Below, in pieces: positions 12,344-21,479 of a stretch of DNA of 64,000 bases (the stretch's first letter is position 1; each line of letters starts with the position of its first letter). A model generated the notes under the pieces. That model saw nothing but the letters and a program-made list of their open reading frames with translations. It searched no databases and had not been told where the DNA came from. The stretch is from Holothuria scabra (lineage: Eukaryota > Echinodermata > Holothuroidea > Aspidochirotida > Holothuriidae): assembly GCA_037179385.1 (NCBI GenBank), contig CM074179.1, positions 72,840,719 to 72,904,718 on the forward strand. Direction: 5' to 3'. The position numbers and the translations under genes are program-made.

Positions 12344-12585
12344 GTTTGGTCTAACCGTCTTCCGCCTTTCACGTGGAAGACCGGGGATCCATTTCCAGGT
12401 CAAGTCGTATCAAAGACTCTTAAAATGGAACCTACTGCCTATGCGGGTGATGCTCCACATAAATCAATGGAGTAGGGAAAACAAGCCAGTGGGTCACAAC
12501 TGGAAAAAAGGCAGTGACCGGCTCAACCTGAACCAATAGGTTGAAAACTGGGCTGTAAAACTCCATCTCACTAACTATGGACAGT
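12344..12585 (+). repeat. tRNA-derived SINE (family S), most complete copy
   Basis: A decayed tRNA-like head (TGGTCTAACCG, then GGATCCATTTCC in the box B position) is followed by TGGAACCTACTGCC and CACAACTGGAAAAAAGGC. It ends with CCAATAGGTTGAAAACTGGG, a TAAAACTCCATCT phrase and a short CTAACT-type tail. Other copies of the 3' body lie at about 5643-5725 (minus), 8600-8700 (minus), 31866-31990, 38521-38590 and 54228-54345. Confidence 0.7.
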
Positions 12586-13137
12586 ATTCAGGACTTTAAC
12601 CAAACATTGTTTTTCCTTTTGTATGCACAGTGAATACATTCCAAATTGGCATAGCCGTAGAGGTGTTAATTGCTATTGCAGTGCATTACATCCTCTTGAA
12701 AATAGATCATTGACCAATGACCATGGAGAATGTTTAAAGTGTCTTGGTATCTTGTACTTACACATACTAGTGCAGTGTTTACATACCGGCAAACGTCTTA
12801 TTTGATTATCTTAGGAGAAAAGTATTTAATCAAGGATTAAGAATAGCATTTCATTAAAACTCTGTGACGGTTATGACTGACCACTATCTTACCAGGCATA
12901 TGATTCAAACTTGTGAATAGCTTTGGACAAGTACACTCATTGATGTGTGTAGTGCCTGTCAGTTATGCCCAAAGTAAATGTTGAGTGGATCAGTCAGTAT
13001 ATCTGAAACCAATTTGGCAAGAACTTAAGCACATTTATACATATTAAACTCCCATACTCTCTATTATCCCAGCTCACAATCATTGGCCTCCCTGTTGTAG
13101 TGCACTGATCAAGTTTAGCCATGTTCTCACTCTACCC

Positions 13138-13425
13138 AGTGAGGTGGATTTTGATCTAGTGTAACTGAGGTAGATCAGCATCGATTACCTATAATCCAGA
13201 GAACTTGCGTTGCCATTTGAGTGAACAAGATAGATCAACTTGTGATGTGAACACAATGTGCAAGCAGGAAAAGTCCAACAGTGTTTGCAACTCGCATTAT
13301 ATTACATTACATTACATAGTGGGAAGCAATATATACAAGAGATCTGGGGTCACTTGGTCCATCGATTGTGTTCACATGACCAACTTTGATCCAGCTAGAT
13401 CTATCTGATCCACCTTGGTGCATAC
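13138..13425. repeat. imperfect foldback element
   Basis: GAGGTGGAT at the left pairs with ATCCACCTT at the right. Internally, GATCAACTTGTGATGTGAAC with ACAATG pairs with CGATTGTGTTCACATGACCA then ACTTTGATC. A short ATTACATTACATTACAT run lies in the loop. Confidence 0.5.
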
Positions 13426-13730
13426 AGTCTCTTCAGTAGGCCTATATTGAAGAAAAAAAAAACACAAACAAAGAGTGAACTCTCACATTTACCTCAGTTT
13501 TGAATTGAATCAAACCAGCAATTCAGAGAATTTCAAACCAAATTTCCTTCAAAGTGTGTGTGCGATTTCTGACTGCCACATTTAATTGTCATATTTGCAA
13601 GGCCCTGTTCAGTTAACTACAGTACATTGTAGCTTAATTACATGCCTAAGTTTTGGAAGTACAACAATTAGGACTTCTGCTGCAGGATGAAAAACTTTAG
13701 ATTGTTTGACTCAATTATTACAGTAGATGC

Positions 13731-13782
13731 TGTCATGTGACTGTCATGTGATTTTCATGTGACTGTCATGTGACTGCCATGT
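13731..13782. repeat. 12-bp tandem repeat of TGTCATGTGACT, about 4 units
   Basis: Units read CTGTCATGTGA, CTGTCATGTGA, TTTTCATGTGA, CTGTCATGTGA, then CTGCCATGT. Each full unit contains TCATGTGA, an E-box of the M-box type. Any regulatory role is inference. Confidence 0.8.
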
Positions 13783-15039
13783 TGCATTGTGAAAGCTTTG
13801 CTGAATTGCAGGTGGGTAAATACTATTTTTATCCTTTCTTTACTGTATACATATACCGTAGTACAATACTATTGCATTGTGTCGTGTCTAGTGCACGGGA
13901 AGAGCCTTTACGTGTAATCAGGGCTACAGTGCATGTTGACCAGAATAATAGTCCTGCCAAAATCATACCAACATTGATCTGTTATGTAAAGAGATGCATT
14001 TTCAAGTCATGAGTTTTTAAGGCACTGTGCAATCTGATTTTTTTGTCCACTGAACTGTATCCCATCTATCAAAATTATGGAAAATTAAAGGGGGGGCATG
14101 CATATTCATGATTATATCAAGGGCAATGTATCATCAATGACGGCATGTATGACAAAGAATGAAAGAAGAAGGAGATGCAAAAACTTCATGTCTCTATAAA
14201 ACTTTTAACTGCAGCTTACAGTATAACTTTAGATGCCCATATTACTCATGTTTATCACCTTAGGTTGTATGCCACTTGCCAGGCTATTATCCAACGCTAT
14301 TTTAGCAGAAGTTGTACAGTAATTAACAGTGACATCAATGCGGAAGGAGTCAATTGTTCTATCAGAGGTCATTTGTTTTGAAGTGGGTAGATTTAAAATT
14401 TCATACAATCTAGCTTCTTGCTTGATTGATTCACATTGTGTGCAAGCTTCTAAACAAGACAGGGTGTGAATTTCAATCTCAAATGCCAGTGCCATTTGTT
14501 TTTCCTGTTTTTTTTCACTGCTTGCTAAACTTGTTTTCAAGTGGTAGAAATTGAATAAGCTTGTGATGAATTCGAAAATGCTTTAAAATTTTGCAAAAAA
14601 AATGAAGCTGTGCCAAATTTTCTTTTCCTGTCATGGAACTGTGTGTCCAGTGAGAACAAGCTGTGATCAAGTGGAACAGCACACTTGTACAATTGTGTAA
14701 CTGAATACCAGAGTGAGATATCCTAGGGAGTGAGGTTGAAGGAGGTCATCAGGTCAAGAGATCAAACTGGTATAGTTGTACTGTGATGGCCAGTTACCAT
14801 CCATGTAGGCCTACATGTGTCTATAGCAGTGTTTCCTCTGTGGGAGTAATTCTATGGGTCATATGCTCAATGCAATTTGTGAGATAATTTGACTCCTAGA
14901 GAAATTTCATTTTTGTGGAACAGCTGCATACATAAAAAAAAAATCATGGTCAGAAAACATGATTACAAAAAAAAAAAACATTAAAAGCAAAAGTTCAACA
15001 AAACATACAACCCCCTTCCCACACACATAGCTGTACAAG

Positions 15040-15182
15040 AATCTATTTCACTCCTACTTACCTCATCTCTTACACATATGAACAGCTCCATCTATCGCGG
15101 AAGATGTACTGACGAAATAAGTCCTACAGAGGGCGTGCGCTAGTTAACCCTTGACCCGTCCTTGCTTTATCGTCAGCGGAAC
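15040..15182 (+). repeat. DIRS left inverted terminal repeat
   Basis: It begins AATCTATTTCACTCCTACTT and runs to about 15182 (CAGCGGAAC). Its reverse complement is found at 21315-21449 with few differences; the core from CTTACCTCATCTCTTACAC to GACCCGTCCTTGCTTTA is essentially identical. The outermost 20 bases differ between the two ends, which is normal for DIRS ends. Confidence 0.9.
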
Positions 15183-16267
15183 GATGTACCTCGCGTGTTT
15201 TTTTGCTAGTTATATTTTCTCGGATTTTGGATTCTTCTGGAGCCTCGCCCGTTCTTGTCACCTACGATCTTGACGCTGTTGACGTTCCGAACCTTCCCAT
15301 CGAAGTTTTGATGAGTATCCTTCTTTTTAGGGGTGGTTTCTTAGATCGTAGGTTTTAGGCTCAGTTTTCTCGTGTTTCGTTAGGGTTAGGCTGGGCTGCC
15401 TCCCACTGTTAAGTGTTGGTTGTTTGTGCCATTATGTATTATGCATTATATATATTATGTAATATGTATTCTGTATGCAACATAAATTCTGTTGCTTGGT
15501 TTCTGCTCCGAGACGCTGTTATGTTGTCGCAGTCTCGGTTTCATCTTGCATTGCTACTTTACTGTTTTAGCAGTTTTTTTTTTTTTTCTGTAGGTAGTTA
15601 GAGTTACTTCCCTTGCTAGGCTTTTAGCCAGTCTAGCTGTTACGTCATTTTCTAGTTGGCTGCTACAAGCTAGCGGTCACGCTTGGCTAGGTCCGACCGT
15701 GCACGGTGTTTGTGCCCGGTATTGTTCCCCGGTGACTTTCCGAGCTTCCACTAGCACAGCTAGTGGTCACGCTTGGTTAGGGCCGACCGTGCACGCTGTT
15801 TGTGCCCGGTATTGTTCCCCGGTGATTGTTCCCCGGTGGTTTCTTTGTGAGGATTCTCTAGGTGTTCCCCGGTGATCTTGGTGTGAGCTTTCAGGCTCTT
15901 CCCCGGTGATTGTTCCCCGGTGGTTTCTTTGTGAGGATTCTGTAGGTGTTCCCCGGTGATCTTGGTGTGAGCTTTCAGGCTCTTCCCCGGTATTCTCCGT
16001 GTGAGTTTCTTCTTCCCGGAGTTTACGGGGCAGGGTTTCTGATTGTTCCCCGGTGATGGCTGTGCGGGACTCCTGGTGTTCCACCACCTCGGGTTGTAAG
16101 GGTTTCCCGGGGTTTTTCCCCGGGCCTTCCAGTGTGGGTTTCCCGGTTCGTTGGAGCGGCCCCGGTTACCCGGTCATGTGTATTTATATGTTGTTATTTT
16201 TCTGTGTATGCTGCATGTTTTTCGTAGCCACTCTCAGTATTATCCTTCCTTAGCTAGGGCTTCAGAC
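15183..16267 (+). repeat. DIRS 5' leader with TTCCCCGGTGA tandem repeats
   Basis: This is the non-coding leader between the left terminal repeat and Gag. From about 15669 it contains a 90-bp duplication (GCTAGCGGTCACGC at 15669, GCTAGTGGTCACGC at 15759) and then an 84-bp duplication (15821 and 15905). All are studded with TTCCCCGGTGA or TTCCCCGGTGG. An AT-rich stretch with ATTATATATATTATG lies at about 15433-15460. The leader's function is unknown. Confidence 0.75.
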
Positions 16268-18208
16268 ATGAATTCTCTCTGTCAGGTTTGCCGCAAGTTC
16301 CGGCCTTTCAGAAGCTGGGATAAACATTCTAGCTGCCCACTATGTCGGCCGTGCGGGAAGGACAGGACTTGTGATATCTGCTCAGACTGGGATGAGACGT
16401 CCTGGGCTTGTGTGAAGAAGTATGTCCAATCCAGATCTAAGCCCGCTTCCAGTGATACCCCAGTACAATCTGATATTTCAGTCAGCGACCGTGGACCTAC
16501 GGCGCATATGACTCAAGATGACCAGGATTCAGTCAGCGTCCGTGGACCTACGGCGCATATGACTCTTGATCCAGTAAGTGTCCGTGGACCTACGGCACGT
16601 AATACTGACCGAGGAAACAAGCCTCCTGACCCTACCAGGGGTAATAAATCTTCTGCTAACCGGACTCCAGCGAAGGCTACCCGGGCTCCGAGTTCCTCGA
16701 AGGGCAAAGCCCGGTGAAAGGCCGGGCAAAATCAAAATCTTCAAGCTCCAGTAAACCAGGGGATCACCCTTCCGGTTCAGGTGTTAGTCGGTCCTCGAGC
16801 TCACAGGCCCCGGTACCCCCTTCCGGGGATTCTCAGGGAACTACTCCCCCGACACCCCCCCCGCAGGCTGGGGGACTTTTTTGGTGAAGATTCCTTTTCT
16901 GGGGATCAGAGAGATTTCGAAGGCGTCGGCCTTCATGAGCTGCTACAACAGACACAGGACGATCCTCCGTTGAGGCGAAGTACTCAACAGTTGGCTACTG
17001 GTGTTCAGTCTTCTGACACCACTCACAGGAGAGAAAATAGAGGTAGAAAAAGAGGCCTGGGTGACAAGGACTCGACAGATTTGATGTCCGAACTGCTTTC
17101 TTGCCTCCGCCAAGTCTTGGAGCCACAGCGGGAGGCCAAAGTCATCTCGAGATGTGGACCATCGGTCCCCCACGGACCCGGAGGAGGAACCTCATTACCC
17201 TGCCGATGAGAGAGATTCTGCGGGAGAAAACGTGGGCGAGATTCCACAACCCCAGCGATCTGATCCTTTTTACCCAGAGATTTCGGCCTCGGAAGAATGC
17301 TCCGGTGATGAGGACCTTGTGACTGGTACAGATATTCCGACTGAGGCTTTTCAGAATGCAGTCGAAGTAGTAAGGAGGGTGTTGGGTTTTGACCTTCCCC
17401 CGGAGCAGCCCCCGGTCAAGAAATCGAAACTGACTCTCAATAAATCCAGCCGTCCTCCGCCTGCAGCTCTCCCGGTGGATGTGGAGTGTATGGAACGCTT
17501 TGAAGCCATTGCCGGGAGTAAGAAATGGACGGCTTTTCCTAAACGCCGCTCGTCTACCGCTTTTAGGGTGGAAGAAGCTGAGTGGAAGGAACTATTTTGC
17601 ACCCCTCAGATCCCTCCTGCGGCTAGAGATAAAACTTCAGTCGGCCAATATTGTAGATTCCAAGGGACGCTTTTTCTCAAAGAAAGGAGAACTTCTGAGA
17701 ACTTCAGAGCCGAGTTGTCCAAGATTGATATGGCGGCTAGAACAGGGATGAGATTCTTGTCGTCTTTATTACTTCTTGCGGAGATTGTCAATATGGCATT
17801 TTGCCAGTCACAGGAGATATTGATTTGCAGTTGGGACACTGGGGTGTTGATCAACCTTCTGGGACCTATTTCTCGTTTAGTTTTTGATCACTTTGCTAGA
17901 GTTTCTGTCAAGGCTTCTATGCACCGAAGAGCTCTTATCCTGAACAACCTTACCTGGCCTTCTCACTCAATCAAAAAGAAATTTGAAGATGTTCCTTCCT
18001 TGGTCCGGACTTGTTTAATGGGAAGTTCGAGGAATTTTTGCAACAGGAAGTAAAGCGACATAAAGATATGAAGGATGCAAACTTCAGACCTAGGTCTTCC
18101 TTCAAGCAAAGGCCCTCCTGTAGGCCCTCAACTTCTTTGTCCTCGATACGCTTTATGAGACGTTCGGATGCCCGGCGCCTTTACGTCAGCCTCTTCCGGC
18201 CTTTCTAG
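16268..18208 (+). pseudogene. DIRS Gag-like ORF, frameshifted
   Basis: The product would be the structural Gag-like protein. It opens at ATG 16268 (MNSLCQVCRKFRPF) with a Cys/His cluster in the first 50 residues: CxxC, then HxxxCxxCxxC, then CxxC, probably zinc-binding. Three copies of an SVRGPTAHMT-like unit follow, then a Ser-rich stretch. The reading frame breaks near 16700, near 16860 at a C-run, near 17150 and near 18008, so no single ORF spans it. The longest intact piece is 17154-18053. The last piece (about 18008-18208) continues with FNGKFEEFLQQEVKRHKD. The Gag role is assigned by position and style; it is not a sequence-specific match. Confidence 0.7.
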
Positions 18209-18229
18209 GCCCAGACAGGGATTTCCCTT

Positions 18230-19010
18230 GTCAACGCATGAGGTCAAACAATCGTCCCCTAGCAGACAGGCAGGCTCTTGGAAACCTCAACCATCCAGAC
18301 CTGCGACGGGAAAGTTTTCCAAGCCCTAGGGATGCCCACCCCACCGGTCTGCTTCCGACGGTGGGGGGGAGACTAAAACAATATGCACAAGAATGGGAAG
18401 CAATTCAACCCAAGGCTTGGGTGCTCGACGTAGTGACGTTTGGTTATTTGATAGAGTTCACAAGCGGCCCTCCAGCAGGAGGGCTTTGAAGATAACTCAA
18501 ATCCCGACCGATCCAACCCCAAACGGGCTCTGGAACAGGAAATCACAGATCTTCTCCAGAAAAAGGCCATCCGGATCGCCACACACGAGGAATCACCATT
18601 CCTCTTCGATCATCCTTCTTCCTCACGCCAAAAAGGCAGATACGTGGAGGCCCATTTTAAATCTGAAACCAGCTGAACAAAGCTTTCATTCACCCGAAAC
18701 GTTTTCGCATGGAAACTCTAGCATCGATCATTCCTTCTTTACATCAGGACATGTGGGCCACAACTGTGGATCTCAAGGACGCCTACTTGCACATCGCAAT
18801 TCACCCAGACCATCACCGCTTCCTGGCCTTCTCTTACAACGGAACAGACTACGTGTTCCAAGCTACGGCTGAGGTGCCTCGGGTTGATGGCAAGCCTAGT
18901 AGATGCTCTGCTCCTGTGTCGCCTAAGAATGAGGACACTCCAGTTTCATGTCCTCAAGCATTTTGTTCCCAAGTTGGACAACCCAGAAAAGCACATCCCG
19001 TTGACAGAGG
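18230..19010 (+). pseudogene. DIRS reverse transcriptase, frameshifted, catalytic core deleted
   Basis: RT landmarks appear in three frames. The entry segment (WVLDVVTFGYLIEF) ends at a stop at 18487-18489. A second piece gives LEQEITDLLQKKAI. Then comes PILNLKPLNKAF (spliced across frames) and the palm start TTVDLKDAYLHIAIHP, followed by FLAFSYNGTDYVFQ near 18850. The next recognisable segment is already the region after the palm and thumb (LGLMASLVDALLLCRLRM, frame of 18884). The fingers-palm LPFGL and YxDD segments expected between them are missing, roughly 130-150 codons by family comparison from memory. The enzyme cannot be active. Confidence 0.8.
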
Positions 19011-20021
19011 ATGTCCAAACCTCATTTGACCTGGTGGATTCACGACGCCAGCCTGACCCAGGGCAGACCACTTCAGACGCACCGACCCTCGGTGACTATA
19101 ACAACGGATGCGTCCCTTACGGGATGGGGAGCAACCTGGGACCATCGAACTTTAGCAGGGAAGTGGACCCCTCAGGAGGCAACCCGTCATATCAACGTCC
19201 TGGAGCTGGAGGCGGTGTTCCAGGCAATGAGTCATTGGAAAGACCTCCTGGCAGGAAAGGCAGTGACGGTCATGTCGGACAACGCAACCGTAGTGTCCTA
19301 CGTCAACAGACAAGGGGGCACGAGGTCGGAGACACTGTGCATAAGGGTTCAGAGCCTCATCCTACCCTGTCTCGAGGCAAACATCCTGCTGAAGGCCTCA
19401 CACCTAGCGGGAAAAGACAACGTCGTGGCAGATGCTCTCTCAAGGGGCTGGTCTGTGGATCACAAGGAATGGTCTCTGTCTCAGGTCTGGGCGGATCACG
19501 TGTTCAGCTTATGGGGACGGCCACACGTGGATCTGTTTGCAACCCCCCAAAACGCCAAGCTGCCGGTATTTTGCACAAGATTCTTCAACCCGTCAGCGTG
19601 GACGACAGATTGGTCAAACATGTTCCCGCCCTGGAACCTCATCCACCTAGTACTGGCCAAACTCCGCCGTTGCAATGCCAGAATGATACTCATAGCTCCT
19701 TTTTGGCCGAACCAGCCGTGGTTCCCCCTCCTTCTCAGCATGCTGGTGGACGAACCATACCGCTTCCCAAGGAAATACAGTCTGCTGACTCAACTTCAAG
19801 GCAGAGTCTGCCACCGGGGCCTTCAGACTCTTCGTCTTTCTGCGTGGCTTCTTTCAAGCATCACCTCAGAGCGAAAGGCCTTCCTACAGACATTGTCAAC
19901 ATCGCCGCGGGATCTAGGAGAAGATCGACTATTCGCACTTACGATACCAGACTTAACAGATTCAGACAATGGGCGTCAGACCATGGTTTCAATCCCGTGG
20001 AAGCTTCCCTTCTCCAAGTAA
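19011..20021 (+). pseudogene. DIRS RNase H and connection region
   Basis: This is an open frame of about 336 codons with RNase H landmarks: TDAS (first Asp, about residue 33), the ELEA Glu, SDNAT (second Asp) and ADALSR (last Asp). The rest (for example PFWPNQPWFPLLLSMLVDEP) resembles the linker seen before the recombinase in DIRS polyproteins. The frame is intact here, but it is cut off from the RT by a frameshift near 19015. Its 3' end overlaps the recombinase frame from about 19845, and such overlap is usual in DIRS elements. The part after about 19842 is probably out-of-frame read-through. Confidence 0.82.
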
Positions 20022-20920
20022 CGGAATTCCTGACGGCCTTAATCCACGAGGGGAAGCAAGTCAGTACAATAAGAAACTATAGATCTGCCATCGCCGCAGT
20101 TCACAATGGGTTTGAAGACGGTTCTGGCGTAGGTGACAACCAAACTATTGTCCACCTACCGAAAGGGATGTTCAACCAGAGACCACCTTCTAGGCACTTA
20201 CCTCCGTCCTGGTCTATCAACTCTGTTATCAGTCGGCTATCCAGCTCACCTTACGAACCACTATCCTCAATCAGTCTAGAACATCTGACTAACAAAACGG
20301 TCTTTCTGCTGGCTGCGGCTTCCGCAAGGAGAAGGAGTTTCCTACACGCCCTCACAGTGAAGGAGGGCTTCATCCGGTTTGACCCGAACGGCGTGAGATT
20401 ACTGCCAGATCCCGCTTTCCTAGCTAAAAATCAGACGATCTCCTTTAACCCTTCCGAGACGTACGTCCCAGCCATGCAATCGGTTTCCTCAGTACAAGAG
20501 GATACTCTGGTATGCCCGGTGAGAGCTCTCAAGAAGTACATTAAGAGAACTAGACACTTAAGGACGTCCGACAACCTCTTCCTAATCCCGAGGAGTCCTT
20601 ATAATTTAGCTTCAAAGGCTACAATCTCCAGATGGATCAGGAACCTCATCCAGCCCTTTGCACTACCATCAGAACGCGTGAGAGCCCATGATGTCAGATC
20701 TCATGCGACCTCTAAAGCATGGTTTCAAGGTGTCCCCGTGGAAGATATCATCAAGGCGGCGGCGTCCTTTGTTTCCTGTTACCTGTTACCTCACAGATAC
20801 AGTTTCGGCTGAGGGGTCTTTCGCCAAGGCAGTGCTGAATCACCACAAACAATCTTCTTCCAGACAGTCTTCTCTATCGGCTCGGTCTCCGGTCCCAGCC
20901 GTCCCGCCATGCAACCGGTG
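19845..20920 (+). pseudogene. DIRS tyrosine recombinase, C-terminally frameshifted
   Basis: This recombinase would insert the circular DNA intermediate. The SAM-like N-terminal part reads STIRTYDTRLNRFRQWASDH. The catalytic part has the first Arg in AAASARRRSFLHAL, the HxxR box in AHDVRSHATSKAWF (about 20686-20727) and the nucleophile Tyr candidate in FVSCYL (about 20770-20787). Directly after this Tyr a 7-bp tandem duplication (TGTTACC at 20777-20783 and 20784-20790) throws the frame to a stop at 20812. The normal tail (LTDTVSAEGSFAKAVLN) continues in another frame to about 20920. The enzyme lacks its C-terminal tail in this copy. Confidence 0.85.
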
Positions 20921-20925
20921 CTAAT

Positions 20926-21021
20926 CTGTTCATATGTGTAAGAGATGAGGTAAGTAGGAGTGAAATAGATTCCCCAAAACTTACCTGGTTTGGGAATCTA
21001 TAAACCCTACTTACCTCATCT
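20926..21021 (+). repeat. DIRS internal complementary region
   Basis: The first half (CTGTTCATATGTG to AGATTC) is the reverse complement of the left terminus. The second half (CCCCAAAACTTACC to CTTACCTCATCT) is the reverse complement of the right terminus. The two meet at GATTCCCC. In the DIRS replication model this region templates completion of both ends and circle closure. It therefore records the end-to-end junction of the circular form: right end GGGG joined to left end AATC. Confidence 0.9.
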
Positions 21022-21314
21022 GGATCCCGCCTCCCGGCCCCACTCTGGAACCTGAGAGATCTCGCCTAGGAATCTCGTCTGCACGGTGGCTTTACTTCAC
21101 CTACTATTGTTTATTAACTGCTGTGCCTGCTGATGATGTCTCGACCTTCTGTACACAACCTGAGCCATTCTCCGTAAGAATCGGTAAGTCCTGTGGACTT
21201 TTTCCTCTTGCATTTAGTGTTCTCTGTTAATCAAGTGATTTTGTTTCCGTAGTCATTTGGTGGTTTACCCATTGGTACTGCACTGGTCTAAACGTTCCCG
21301 GCGAAGTCTCTCGG

Positions 21315-21479
21315 GTTCCGCTGCCGCTAAAGCAAGGACGGGTCAAGGGTTAACTAGCGCACGCCCTCTGTAGGACTTATTTCGTCAGTACATCTTCCGC
21401 GATAGATGGAGCTGTTCATATGTGTAAGAGATGAGGTAAGTAGGGTTTATAGATTCCCAAACCAGGTAAGTTTTGGGGA
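21315..21479 (-). repeat. DIRS right inverted terminal repeat plus right-end extension
   Basis: This is the reverse complement of the left repeat. Beyond GATGAGGTAAGTAGGG it has a right-only extension of about 35 bases ending GGTAAGTTTTGGGGA. The right-only part is recovered, complemented, in the internal region at 20970-21010. That places the outer boundary at about 21479. Confidence 0.88.

Larger units (their letters stand above)
12586..15039. other. non-coding stretch left of the DIRS element
   Basis: Besides the foldback at 13138-13425 and the 12-bp repeat at 13731, it has only short A runs (14934, 14969) just before the DIRS left end. No gene is supported. Confidence 0.5.
15040..21479 (+). 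mobile_element. degenerate DIRS-type tyrosine-recombinase retrotransposon
   Basis: This 6.4-kb element has the layout specific to DIRS elements. Inverted terminal repeats lie at 15040-15182 and 21315-21479. An internal complementary region at 20926-21021 is complementary to the start of the left end and to the tip of the right end, joined head to head. Between them, in order, are a Cys-rich Gag-like region, reverse transcriptase, RNase H and a tyrosine recombinase. DIRS elements integrate through a circular intermediate using the recombinase and leave no target duplication; none is seen here (left flank ends ACAAG, right flank begins TTACATG). Each coding part is broken by frameshifts or a deletion, so this copy looks dead. 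Its CpG content is much higher than the surrounding DNA, suggesting a fairly recent insertion. Confidence 0.9.

Noticed and set aside
15767..16087. Minus-strand ORF of 106 codons with repeated SSHQDHRGT-like peptide
   Set aside because: It is the complement of the 84-bp leader repeats of the DIRS element. The period is a multiple of three, so the frame stays open without coding.
16513..17247. Minus-strand ORFs across the Gag region
   Set aside because: Shadows of the GC-rich Gag frames; no recognisable domain.
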